From positions 1 through 64,000 of the forward strand of contig DAOUJD010000015.1 of the NCBI GenBank assembly GCA_034423115.1: a stretch of DNA of 64,000 nt, given 5' to 3'. Source of the stretch: Bin87 sp034423115. Lineage in GTDB: Bacteria; Chloroflexota; Dehalococcoidia; Lucifugimonadales; UBA3495. A program made the translations under genes and the position numbers. Under the pieces are notes generated by a model. It saw nothing but the letters and a program-made list of their open reading frames with translations. It was not told the DNA's origin and made no database searches. This document shows, piece by piece, positions 16,227 to 24,507 of this stretch (position 1 is the stretch's first letter; every line of letters begins with the position of its first letter).

Positions 16227-17057
16227 ATGACACTGCTGCCATCAGGACGCCCCAGACTCCAGGACAAGGTCGCGATCATCACTGGTGCCGGCTCCAGTGG
16301 CCCCGGCATGGGAACCGGCAAAGCATCTTCGATCCTGTTCGCCCGCGAGGGCGCCAGGGTTCTGCTCGTCGACCGCAATCCCCAGGCGGCCGAGGAGACT
16401 CTCGCTGTGATTCACGAAGAGGGCGGTGAGGGCTCGGTCATCGCCGCCGATGTCACGTCCGCCGCCGACTGCCAGGCCATCGTAGACGCCGCCGTGGAGC
16501 GCTACGGAGCCTTGCACATCCTGTTCAACAACGTGGGCATCACCGGGCCGGGCACGCCCACCGACGTCGAGGAAAGCGTGTGGGACAACGTGCTGGACGT
16601 GAATCTCAAAAGCATGATGCTGACCACCAAGCACGCCGTGCCCAAGATGATTGACTCCGGCGGGGGCAGCATCATCAACATGTCCTCCATCGCCGGCGTT
16701 CGGGCGGGCAGCGGCATGGCCAGCATCCCCTATTCCGCCTCTAAATCGGGCGTTATCGGCATGTCCGAAACCATGGCGGTGCACCTTGGTCGGGACAACA
16801 TCCGCGTCAACGTCATCGCTCCCGGCCACATCTACACTCCCATGGTCGCCGGCGCGATGGCCGATCGTACGCGAGAACTCCGCCGCAAAGCCGGCCCCCT
16901 GGGCGTCGAAGGCAACGGTTGGGACATCGCCTACGCCGCGCTGTTCCTCGCCAGCGATGAGTCCCGCTGGGTGTCCGGCGTGGTGCTGCCGGTGGACGCC
17001 GGCCTCCTCGCCGCCACTCCGCTGGCGGTGTACCAGAACATCCGGGAAGGCGACTAG
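16227..17057 (+). CDS. Short-chain dehydrogenase/reductase
   Basis: 276 residues from the ATG at 16227, preceded by GAGG; an upstream open stretch overlaps the AhpD-like gene and is not family-like. A classical SDR: cofactor motif TGAGSSGPGMGTG, NNVG around residue 100, catalytic Ser in NMSSIAG, Y-S-A-S-K as the YxxxK pair, and PGHIYTPM after it. The extended glycine loop resembles enoyl-ACP-reductase-like or alcohol-oxidising SDRs. It closes the selenoprotein cluster, 41 bases after the AhpD-like gene, so a shared substrate pathway is plausible. Confidence 0.9.
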   Translation: MTLLPSGRPRLQDKVAIITGAGSSGPGMGTGKASSILFAREGARVLLVDRNPQAAEETLAVIHEEGGEGSVIAADVTSAADCQAIVDAAVERYGALHILFNNVGITGPGTPTDVEESVWDNVLDVNLKSMMLTTKHAVPKMIDSGGGSIINMSSIAGVRAGSGMASIPYSASKSGVIGMSETMAVHLGRDNIRVNVIAPGHIYTPMVAGAMADRTRELRRKAGPLGVEGNGWDIAYAALFLASDESRWVSGVVLPVDAGLLAATPLAVYQNIREGD

Positions 17058-17106
17058 AGAAGCGGGACCCGAAGCTCTGGCAACTCGCCCTGCGGATGGC
17101 ACTATA

Positions 17107-17139
17107 CGAAAACGACGCCGGCGATGAACACCGGCGTCG
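17107..17139 (-). terminator. Terminator for the Rieske gene
   Basis: CGACGCCGG (17113-17121) pairs with CCGGCGTCG (17131-17139). On the minus strand the stem is followed by TTTTCG, so it most likely ends the Rieske transcript; it may also act on the convergent SDR transcript. Confidence 0.65.
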
Positions 17140-17162
17140 CTCACCATTAGCGAATTGGGCGG

Positions 17163-17489
17163 CTATTCGGCTTCCACCACCGGCCCTACCAGAACATCGT
17201 CGCCTTCTATGCGAACGGCGAATTTGCGCAGCGCTTCGGTCGCCGGCGGCGTGACTGCGCTCCCCGTGGCAACGTCGAAAACCGCCCCGTGCAGCGGGCA
17301 AACCAACTCGCCGTCTTCCAGGTCCCCTTCGGAAAGGTTCGCGTAGGCGTGCGTGCAAATGTCGTCGCACGCGTGCATTTCGCCATCCAGATTTACCAGC
17401 AAGATTTCTTCCGACCCAACCCTTACGGAAACCATGTCTCCGGGCGGGACGTCGCTGACAGCGGCAACTTTGACAAATTCGTCGGCCAT
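17163..17489 (-). CDS. Rieske [2Fe-2S] ferredoxin
   Basis: 108 residues from the ATG at 17489, with AAGGAGG at 8 bases; the longer frame to 17651 is not used. The cluster motifs are complete: C-T-H in DICTHAYANL and C-P-L-H in LVCPLHGAVFD. Size and sequence fit the ferredoxin component of ring-hydroxylating dioxygenases or the small NirD-like group, which passes electrons. No oxygenase gene is adjacent. On the minus strand TATAAT at 17586-17591 is a candidate -10 in the 246-bp divergent gap to pheS. Confidence 0.9.
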   Translation of the reverse strand: MADEFVKVAAVSDVPPGDMVSVRVGSEEILLVNLDGEMHACDDICTHAYANLSEGDLEDGELVCPLHGAVFDVATGSAVTPPATEALRKFAVRIEGDDVLVGPVVEAE

Positions 17490-17672
17490 CGGGGTGTTCC
17501 TCCTTCGGTGGTACGCTGCTGAAACGAAAAAACCGATCCGGTGGTAATCCGTTGCAGCCACGTGAGCAAATGTTACGGCGCGGACATTATATGACAAAAC
17601 TTTGTGCATGGGCGGATAGCCGCATCCCACGTCTCCCATCGACCCGCGCATTCCATCGCCGCACGCGGTGCC

Positions 17673-17702
17673 TTGACCCGTTCCGACGCCCCTGCCTATA
17701 AT
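17673..17702 (+). promoter_or_regulatory. Sigma70-type promoter of pheS
   Basis: TTGACC (17673-17678), an 18-base spacer and TATAAT (17697-17702). The predicted start of transcription leaves a leader of about 27 bases before the GTG of pheS. No attenuator-like leader peptide or T-box was seen. Confidence 0.75.
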
Positions 17703-17735
17703 TTCACACTGCCGATTGTATTGCGTAACGCTATC

Positions 17736-18797
17736 GTGTCCCAGCCCAACACAGAATCACCATCCGCGGCGTCTATCGAGACGCTGACCAACCAGGCCCT
17801 CAACGAACTGAACGCGCTTATCGACGCAGATAGCGCCGAGCAGTGGCGTGTGAGCTATTTGGGCCGGCGCGGCCAAGTAACCGGACTGCTCCGCTCCATC
17901 CCCCAACTCGATCCCGACCAGCGCCGCGAGGTCGGAATGCAAGCCAACCTCGCCAAAAACACGCTGGAAGAGGCCTTGGCGCGACGCATGCGCGAACTGG
18001 CAGAAGCGCAACTCGCAGCGCGCGACGCGTTGGACGTCACCCTCCCTGGCCGACCGGTGATCGCCGGCCGGCTGCACCCTACTACCCAGATCGTGCGCGA
18101 AATATGCAGCGCTTTCATGGCCATGGGGTTCAGCGTGGTCGAGGGGCCCGAGGTCGAACTCGATCACTACAACTTCGAGATGCTGAACATACCGGCCGGC
18201 CACCCGGCGCGAGACATGTGGAATTCTCTCTGGGTTGATTACGTCAACGAGGAGGGTCAGCAGCCCATGTTGCTGCGTACGCACACCTCGCCCATGCAGG
18301 CCCGCGTCATGGAAGCGCAAGAACCCCCTGTTCGCGTGGTCGTGCCGGGCAAGTGCTACCGGTACGAAGCCACCGACGCCACCCACGAATGGCATTTCTA
18401 CCAGATCGAAGGCTTGGCCGTCGCCGAGGGCATCACCTTCGCCAACCTCAAGGGCACTCTGTACGAATTCGCCCGCCGCGTGTTCGGCCCCGATCGCCAG
18501 ATCCGGTTCCGCTGCGACTATTTCCCCTTCGTCGAGCCTGGAGTGGACATGTCCATCTCCAATTTCGTGGATCCTGCTACTGGAAAACGGCCCATCAACC
18601 GGGATGAGGACTGGATCGAGATCATGGGCGCTGGCATGGTTCACCCGCGTGTGCTGGAGGGAGTGGGCTACGACCCTCAGCGATACACCGGCTTTGCATT
18701 CGGCATGGGTCCGGAACGGATCGGCATGCTCAAATATGGGATCGACGACATCAGGCATTTCTACCGCAACGACGTGAGATTTCTCCGCCAATTCTGA
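17736..18797 (+). CDS. pheS: Phenylalanyl-tRNA synthetase alpha subunit
   Basis: 353 residues from a GTG at 17736. The frame is open to 17604, but that stretch contains the promoter, so the short form is chosen. Class II features are visible: the motif-2 region VVVPGKCYRYEATDATHEWHFYQIEG, RTHTSP, and the C-terminal motif-3 block FAFGMGPERIGML. An N-terminal coiled-coil (LTNQALNEL... LAKNTLEEALARRMRELAEAQLAARDA) binds tRNA. Unusually, pheT does not follow directly; two unrelated genes lie between. Confidence 0.97.
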   Translation: MSQPNTESPSAASIETLTNQALNELNALIDADSAEQWRVSYLGRRGQVTGLLRSIPQLDPDQRREVGMQANLAKNTLEEALARRMRELAEAQLAARDALDVTLPGRPVIAGRLHPTTQIVREICSAFMAMGFSVVEGPEVELDHYNFEMLNIPAGHPARDMWNSLWVDYVNEEGQQPMLLRTHTSPMQARVMEAQEPPVRVVVPGKCYRYEATDATHEWHFYQIEGLAVAEGITFANLKGTLYEFARRVFGPDRQIRFRCDYFPFVEPGVDMSISNFVDPATGKRPINRDEDWIEIMGAGMVHPRVLEGVGYDPQRYTGFAFGMGPERIGMLKYGIDDIRHFYRNDVRFLRQF

Positions 18798-18812
18798 TGC
18801 CAGCTCGATGGT

Positions 18813-19055
18813 ATGATTGAGTATAGCCATCATGCGCAGGATAAGATGGCAGAACGTGGACTCGAGGAGGAATGGATTCTCCTCTGCCTACAAGAACCCG
18901 ACGTTACGATTCCTGAGCCAGCCACCGGCTGCACTGTATATCTCCGCTGCATACCCGGTCGTAGCCAAATGTTGCGGGTGGTGGTTCCAGACGACAGACA
19001 CAGTTTCATCGTCAGCGTGTATTTTGACCGTCGATTTCCATGTTCAGGAGAATAG
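18813..19055 (+). CDS. DUF4258-like small protein
   Basis: 80 residues starting MIEYSHHAQDKMAERGLEEEWI, matching DUF4258 (RelE/BrnT-fold small proteins, H-A-x-x-R/K-M-x-x-R-G). This group often pairs with DUF2283 proteins in toxin-antitoxin-like modules, and a DUF2283-like protein follows here. It lies 15 bases after pheS, inside the pheS-pheT unit. Toxicity is inferred, not shown. Confidence 0.75.
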   Translation: MIEYSHHAQDKMAERGLEEEWILLCLQEPDVTIPEPATGCTVYLRCIPGRSQMLRVVVPDDRHSFIVSVYFDRRFPCSGE

Positions 19056-19060
19056 AGTAC

Positions 19061-19795
19061 GTGCCGCCGCGCATTGAACGGAACGACGAGGCAATGTACC
19101 TGCGTTTCTCGGACCGGCCTATCAAAGGAACCGGAACGATAGCATGGCCGTTCGTGGGAGACTACGGCGACGATGGAGATATTATTGGCTTGGAAATCAT
19201 CTGTGATGAAAAGCGGCGGGCCCTATCAGAAACATCATTAATGGCATTCGCCATTTTCAGTGCCGCATTGGAATCGTTACGCGCAAACTACAATGACCTC
19301 TTGATTCGAGAGGCTTCCGTAGCGATAGCGGTGCAAAGCAGAGCAACGCAACTGTCGAGTACTGTTGGCCTTGATCTGGAAGTCTTCACTGAATTTCCTT
19401 TGCAGGGGCCAGGCAACATCGCCGACCTTGTGATTCTTGATAGCGACGGAAGCGTTCTACTATTGGCAGAGATTAAGAAACGATCATTCCTCAAAAACGA
19501 CGCCACGCGGTCAGAACAGGTCAAACATTCTCTAGCTCGATTGAACCTCATGATGCGTCTGGTTGACTCCCATACCATCGGAGTTTGTGCGTTCATCGAC
19601 GAGTTTGGTGAATGGCATAAGAAAGGAGCGGTGGAACCGGGAAGTTGGATAGACTGGCCGGAAACTACCGTAGAAGGCGCCGACGGTCATCTCTGGACGC
19701 ACGTAGCCATAATCCCACCCCTTGAGGGAAGACCGGACTGGTTGCCGAATCATTTTCAACACACGGTGCGTTTGCGCGACAGTAAATCATGCTAA
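19061..19795 (+). CDS. DUF2283-like domain fused to a PD-(D/E)XK-like domain
   Basis: 244 residues from a GTG at 19061, with AGGAGA 10 bases upstream; an ATG at 19040 would overlap the previous gene by 16 bases. Residues 4-45 (IERNDEAMYLRFSDRP, then DGDIIGLEI) follow the DUF2283 pattern. Residues 105-140 read FTEF, A-D122-LVILD and LLLAE137-I-K139, the layout of a PD-(D/E)XK nuclease core. The fusion is unusual. It overlaps pheT by 7 bases (ATGCTAA), so pheT translation is probably coupled to it. The nuclease reading is inference. Confidence 0.65.
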   Translation: MPPRIERNDEAMYLRFSDRPIKGTGTIAWPFVGDYGDDGDIIGLEIICDEKRRALSETSLMAFAIFSAALESLRANYNDLLIREASVAIAVQSRATQLSSTVGLDLEVFTEFPLQGPGNIADLVILDSDGSVLLLAEIKKRSFLKNDATRSEQVKHSLARLNLMMRLVDSHTIGVCAFIDEFGEWHKKGAVEPGSWIDWPETTVEGADGHLWTHVAIIPPLEGRPDWLPNHFQHTVRLRDSKSC

Positions 19796-22215
19796 TCCCC
19801 TTCTCCTGGCTATCCCAGTACGTTGACATCACGCTGCCGCCACACGATCTTGCCCACCGGCTCACCATGGGCGGCATCGAGGTGGGCGATGTGATCACTC
19901 GCGGGGGTTGGGAGGGCTGCGTCGTCGGATACGTTCGCGCCACCAAACCTCATCCCAACGCGGACACTCTGACCCTGTGCGAAGTTGACCCGGGCGACGG
20001 CCCGCCCCTCGAAGTGGTGTGCGGCGCGCCCAACGTGGCCGCCGGCCAAAAAATCTGCTTCGCTCGCCCCGGCGTGACTCTGCTGAACATGCATACTGGA
20101 CGCCGGGAAGAACTCAAACCCGCTCGCATACGAGGCATCGTTTCCGAAGGGATGATCTGCTCCGAAGCGGAGCTGGAGATCAGCGATGAGCACGAAGGTA
20201 TCATCGTGTTGCCCGACGATGCGGTCGTCGGTTCGCCCTTGGACGATGTCCTCGGGGACACCTTTCTGGAACTCGAACTCACCCCCAACCGGGGCGACTG
20301 CCTGTCCATGCTGGGGGTGGCTCGGGAGATCGGCGCGATCACGGGCCAGCCTGTGCGCCTGCCCGACGTATCCTATCCGGAATCCGATACCCCGGCCGCT
20401 GAACTGGCGAAAGTCACCATCGCCGACCCTGACCTCTGCCACCGCTACACTGCCTCTGTGATCACCGGCATCACCATCGGTCCGTCTCCGCAATGGTTGC
20501 AGGACCGGCTCATCCGCGCCGATCTGCGTCCCATCAACAACGTGGTGGACGTCACCAACTACGTCATGCTGGAGTTCAACCAGCCGCTGCACGCCTTCGA
20601 CTTGGATACTGTGACCGATCACCACGTGGTGGTGCGGCGTGCGTCGGATGGCGAAAAGTTCACGACGCTGGACGAGGTGGAGCGCACGCTGAACACAGAC
20701 AATCTGCTCATCGCCGACCCCGCGAAAGCCATCGGCATTGGCGGCGTGATGGGCGGAGCCAACAGCGAGATCACGCCCGCCACCAAGAATATGCTCCTCG
20801 AGTCGGCGACCTTCCACAACCTGAACAACCGGCGCACCTCTACCGAACTCGACCTACGCACCGAGGCCAGCCAGCGATTTGAGAAGGGCTTGCGTCCTGA
20901 GTTGGCTCCCATCGCCCTGCGCCGCGCAACGCAACTGATCCTCGAGACGGCCGGAGGCGAGGCGGCCGCGGGCATCATTGATGTTTACCCTGCAGGGGAC
21001 GAGCCCGTGCAAGCCGTCCCATTAACCGTCGATCGTTTGAGGCAGTTGCTGGGCATGGACCTGGATATCGCGCGCGCCGAAGCGGTCCTGGCTAGCTTGG
21101 GCATCACGACCCGCCGCACCGGACCCGACAGCCTGGAGGCCGACCCACCCTACTGGCGCAGCGACATTGCCATCGAGGAAGATCTCATCGAAGAGGTTAT
21201 CCGGATCATCGGGTACGACGAAGTGCCCACCACCATGCTGTCGTCGCCCATTCCTTACCACCAGGACGACGCAATGATGACGCTCAAGGACAACCTTCGC
21301 GACGCCCTGAGCGCCGCCGGCATGCAGGAAACCATCAGCTATCCGTTGGTCAGTCCCGATGACCTGACCAAGCTGGATCGTGCCGCTCGGGAACCGGCAA
21401 CCTTGCTCCGCGTCGCCAACCCCATGTCCGCTGAGCAGGATGTGTTGAGGCCCACGCTCGCCGCCAGCGTCCTGAACACGCTGGCCTACAACCAGGGACA
21501 CAACGACGGTGGATTCCGGCTGTTCGAGTTGGGTCGTGCTTTTGTCCCCCAGGATGCCGGACTGCCCCGGGAGCGGGAACTGGCGGCCGGCGTGATGTCC
21601 GGCCCGCGCTACGACGCGAACTGGCTCAGCTCCTCCGAACCGCTGGACTTCTATGATTTGTCGGGAGCCCTGGATACCGCGTTCGCTCGCATGGGAATCA
21701 CCGTCGCTTACCAATCAACCGAGGATGCTCTGTTTCACCCTGGCCGCTGCGCGGAAATCATGGTAGCAGGTGGGGAGGCCGCATCCATCGGTACCATCGG
21801 CGAACTGCACCCGGACATCTCCGACGCGTTCGACGCCGGACCCGACCCAGTCATCTACTTCGAGATGCGGCTGGACGATGTGTTGACCGCTACCCGGCAC
21901 GAAGGAGCGACAGAAAACCGGTTCCAGTCGCTGTCCCGCTTCCCAGCGGCCAACCGTGATTTGGCGCTGGTCGTGCCGGACTCTGTCCCCGCCAGCCAGG
22001 TGCAACGCCTGATTGAACGCGTACGCTTGGTGGAACGCGCTGAGCTTTTTGACGTTTATTCCGGCGAGAATCTGCCCAATGGCGCCCGCTCGCTGGCGTT
22101 CCGCATCAGGTTCCGCGCTGCTGATCGGACATTAACCAATGAGGATGTCAGCCGCGCCGTCAATGGGCTAACGCGGGTGCTGGAACGCGAAGTCGGTGCG
22201 ACGGTGCGCAGTTAG
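19789..22215 (+). CDS. pheT: Phenylalanyl-tRNA synthetase beta subunit
   Basis: An 808-residue bacterial PheT of full length. Domain order: N-terminal MLIPFSWLSQYVDI, the EMAP/tRNA-binding OB-fold (residues 40-150, HPNADTLTLCEVDPG), the B3/4 editing domain (ELTPNRGDCLSMLGVAREI, NNVVDVTNYVMLEFNQPLHAFD), B5, the catalytic-like core (WRSDIAIEEDLIEEVIRIIGYD) and the C-terminal FDX-ACB domain (FPAANRDLALVVPD). It forms the alpha2-beta2 synthetase with PheS. Confidence 0.97.
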   Translation: MLIPFSWLSQYVDITLPPHDLAHRLTMGGIEVGDVITRGGWEGCVVGYVRATKPHPNADTLTLCEVDPGDGPPLEVVCGAPNVAAGQKICFARPGVTLLNMHTGRREELKPARIRGIVSEGMICSEAELEISDEHEGIIVLPDDAVVGSPLDDVLGDTFLELELTPNRGDCLSMLGVAREIGAITGQPVRLPDVSYPESDTPAAELAKVTIADPDLCHRYTASVITGITIGPSPQWLQDRLIRADLRPINNVVDVTNYVMLEFNQPLHAFDLDTVTDHHVVVRRASDGEKFTTLDEVERTLNTDNLLIADPAKAIGIGGVMGGANSEITPATKNMLLESATFHNLNNRRTSTELDLRTEASQRFEKGLRPELAPIALRRATQLILETAGGEAAAGIIDVYPAGDEPVQAVPLTVDRLRQLLGMDLDIARAEAVLASLGITTRRTGPDSLEADPPYWRSDIAIEEDLIEEVIRIIGYDEVPTTMLSSPIPYHQDDAMMTLKDNLRDALSAAGMQETISYPLVSPDDLTKLDRAAREPATLLRVANPMSAEQDVLRPTLAASVLNTLAYNQGHNDGGFRLFELGRAFVPQDAGLPRERELAAGVMSGPRYDANWLSSSEPLDFYDLSGALDTAFARMGITVAYQSTEDALFHPGRCAEIMVAGGEAASIGTIGELHPDISDAFDAGPDPVIYFEMRLDDVLTATRHEGATENRFQSLSRFPAANRDLALVVPDSVPASQVQRLIERVRLVERAELFDVYSGENLPNGARSLAFRIRFRAADRTLTNEDVSRAVNGLTRVLEREVGATVRS

Positions 22216-22337
22216 GCGACGAATTCCGCCGGGGCCTGTGATAGACTGTTATCTCCCCGTTTTTCTGGGAGGAAATTCCCGCACGGTTGGGCGTCGCCCT
22301 TGGCCGTCTGCGGATTACTAATGGGGGACGCATCACG

Positions 22338-23741
22338 ATGACTACGCACCGAGAATCTCGCCACCTCCACGCTCACGATGCCCACGGTGATGGAGATCAC
22401 GAAAGCATCCATGACCACGGAACCCATCACGGTAATGGACATGATGGTGGACGCCACCATGCCTCCCACGGCCACGAGGATATGCTGGAAGTCGAGGACG
22501 CCTACTCGCGTATCATCGCCCACTTCGCTCCTCTGGATACGATCGAACTCCCGGTCCTCGAATGCTTGGGCCTCACCCTCGCCGAAGACATCAGCTCTCC
22601 TCTGGATTTGCCGCCGTTGGCTAATTCGGCCATGGACGGTTACGCAGTGCTCCACGCCGATATTTCCGGAGCCGCCGAAAACCCGCCCACGCTGTCGGTG
22701 ATCTCTGCGGTCGCCGCCGGACAGGTTTCGACGGACACCGTTAGCAACGGCAAAACCATCCGTATCATGACCGGAGCGCCCGTACCCAATGGCGCGGACA
22801 CGGTGGTTCCATTCGAGGAGACCGACGAACTGGAAAGGCGCGGACGTGGTGCATCGCTGGACGAAATCGCCATCTATAAGGCATTGCCCTTGGGCAGCAA
22901 CGTTCGGCCTGCCGGAGAGGATGTTTCCCAGGGCGAACTGGTCCTGCCTAAGGGCACCATAGTGCGGCCCGCCGAGGCCGGCGTGATGGCCTCGTTGGGG
23001 CTGACCACCGCCCGTGTCATCCGTCGCCCGATCGTGGCGGTGCTGTCCACTGGCGATGAGCTCACCGCGGCCGGCGAACCCCTGGCGCCCGGACATATCT
23101 ACGACAGTAACAGCAGCAGTGTCGCGGCTGCCGTAATCGCCGCCGGCGGGACGCCTCGTATCATCGGCATCGCGCGCGATACCCTCCAAGACCTCCACCA
23201 CTGCATCGACGAAGCCTCCGACGCCGACCTGCTGGTCACCTCCGCCGGCGTGTCCAAAGGCGACTACGACATGGTCAAGGACGTGCTTGAGCAGCGCGGC
23301 GAGATGAACTTCTGGTCCGTGCGGATGCGACCGGCCAAGCCCCTTGCCTTCGGACTGCTGCGCACCGCCGGTGGGCGCCCGCTCCCGCTCCTTGGGCTGC
23401 CGGGCAACCCGGTCAGCGCATTGCTGGCGTTCGAAATGTTCGGCCGACCCGCCATCAGGCGCATGTTGGGTAGAGACCGTTTGGCCCGCCCGGTAGTGGA
23501 AGGTGTGCTCACCGGACCCATATTCAACAGCGACGGTCGGCGAGTGTACGCCAGGGTGGAGGTTGAGCGCCGCGACGGAACCTGGTTTGCCACGCCGACC
23601 GGCCCTCAGGGCTCCAATATCCTTACGTCCTTGTCGCGCGCCAACGGCCTGGCTATTTGTCCCGCCGACTTGCCCAGGAAAGAAGCCGGACAGGCGGTCA
23701 AAATCTTGATGCTGGACTGGAACGAAGAGGTTGCCCAATGA
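22338..23741 (+). CDS. moeA: Molybdopterin molybdenumtransferase MoeA with His-rich N terminus
   Basis: 467 residues from the ATG at 22338. The core is a standard MoeA (DLPPLANSAMDGYAV, TGAPVPNGADTVVPFEET, DSNSSSVAAAV, GVSKGDYDMVKDVL, LGLPGNPVSALLAFEMF), which inserts molybdate into adenylated molybdopterin. Before it lies an extension in which residues 4-46 contain 15 histidines mixed with Asp and Gly, a likely metal-binding tail not usual for MoeA. Its stop overlaps the next gene (ATGA). moaB is at 3937. Confidence 0.95.
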   Translation: MTTHRESRHLHAHDAHGDGDHESIHDHGTHHGNGHDGGRHHASHGHEDMLEVEDAYSRIIAHFAPLDTIELPVLECLGLTLAEDISSPLDLPPLANSAMDGYAVLHADISGAAENPPTLSVISAVAAGQVSTDTVSNGKTIRIMTGAPVPNGADTVVPFEETDELERRGRGASLDEIAIYKALPLGSNVRPAGEDVSQGELVLPKGTIVRPAEAGVMASLGLTTARVIRRPIVAVLSTGDELTAAGEPLAPGHIYDSNSSSVAAAVIAAGGTPRIIGIARDTLQDLHHCIDEASDADLLVTSAGVSKGDYDMVKDVLEQRGEMNFWSVRMRPAKPLAFGLLRTAGGRPLPLLGLPGNPVSALLAFEMFGRPAIRRMLGRDRLARPVVEGVLTGPIFNSDGRRVYARVEVERRDGTWFATPTGPQGSNILTSLSRANGLAICPADLPRKEAGQAVKILMLDWNEEVAQ

Positions 23742-24337
23742 CGACAGTTGCCGCGAACGCCCGCTTGGAGGGCATCGAGTACCGTTTCAATCTCGAACGC
23801 CTTGCCGAATTGAACCGCTCTCCGATCCCGTTGCTGTTGGCGCGGTTGAGCCGGCCATGTCCATCCTACGGCAAGGCGGCGTCCGAAATCGGCGACCCCA
23901 ACACTCTGATCGCGGAAATTCGGGTGAATTGTGTCGATGACCCCGACTTCATCCGACAGTCAATGCCCCTCCAGGAAATCGTGTTCCGCACCCTGCTCTT
24001 GGCCGAAGATCAGACGATGACCTTGGGCGAAATCCACCGGGAACTCACCGAGCGTTGGTCATCGCCGATCCGACCCATTTCCGTCACCATCGCTGGATTG
24101 GCGCGCATCCTGGACAGCGACGTTTTCTACGGATTCGACCCTATTGCCCTTCCCGAGCCTGAAATTATCGAACCAGACCTCCCGATGCTCAGAGCCGGTG
24201 AGGACGGCGAAGATAGACTGCTCCGCGAAATACTCTCGGCCATCGACGATGATGCCGAAGAGTACGATGAAGAAGAACTGTTCGACGATGATGACGACGA
24301 TCCTTACGAAGAAGGCGAGGACGACGAAGACGACTGA
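23738..24337 (+). CDS. Hypothetical protein with strongly acidic C-terminal tail
   Basis: 199 residues, overlapping the moeA stop by 4 bases. A segment near residue 80 (PLQEIVFRTLLLAEDQTMTLGEIHRELTERW) has the look of a winged-helix domain, and the last 30 or so residues are almost all Asp and Glu. This architecture recalls the RNA polymerase delta subunit (RpoE of Firmicutes), but the resemblance is weak and no assignment is made. It lies directly upstream of the infC operon. Confidence 0.6.
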   Translation: MTTVAANARLEGIEYRFNLERLAELNRSPIPLLLARLSRPCPSYGKAASEIGDPNTLIAEIRVNCVDDPDFIRQSMPLQEIVFRTLLLAEDQTMTLGEIHRELTERWSSPIRPISVTIAGLARILDSDVFYGFDPIALPEPEIIEPDLPMLRAGEDGEDRLLREILSAIDDDAEEYDEEELFDDDDDDPYEEGEDDEDD

Positions 24338-24402
24338 TCGGCCCGCCATTCGAGCGGTTAAAGGATTCAAATAACAACTATCGCGTGCCAAGTGGGGAAT
24401 CG

Positions 24403-24431
24403 TTGACTGCGCGTTGACCCGTCGGTAAAAT
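24403..24431 (+). promoter_or_regulatory. Promoter of the infC-rpmI-rplT operon
   Basis: TTGACT (24403-24408), a 17-base spacer, TAAAAT (24426-24431). It lies 77 bases before the infC start, leaving a leader with no clear terminator or L20-binding pseudoknot that I could verify. Confidence 0.7.
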
Positions 24432-24507
24432 AAAGCCACAAATTTGACGTAGCATCTCGGCACCATCCGATTTGCATCAACCGACGCACCACAATGGAGG
24501 TGGCACC

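Noticed and set aside
17604..17735. Longer pheS start
   Set aside because: The region contains a near-consensus promoter and residues unlike PheS.
22212..23738. 508-codon open frame antisense to moeA
   Set aside because: Shadow frame; moeA on the plus strand has full family motifs.
24472..24507. TTG at 24472 as infC start
   Set aside because: It would place the ribosome site GGAGGTGG inside the gene and adds residues not found in IF3.
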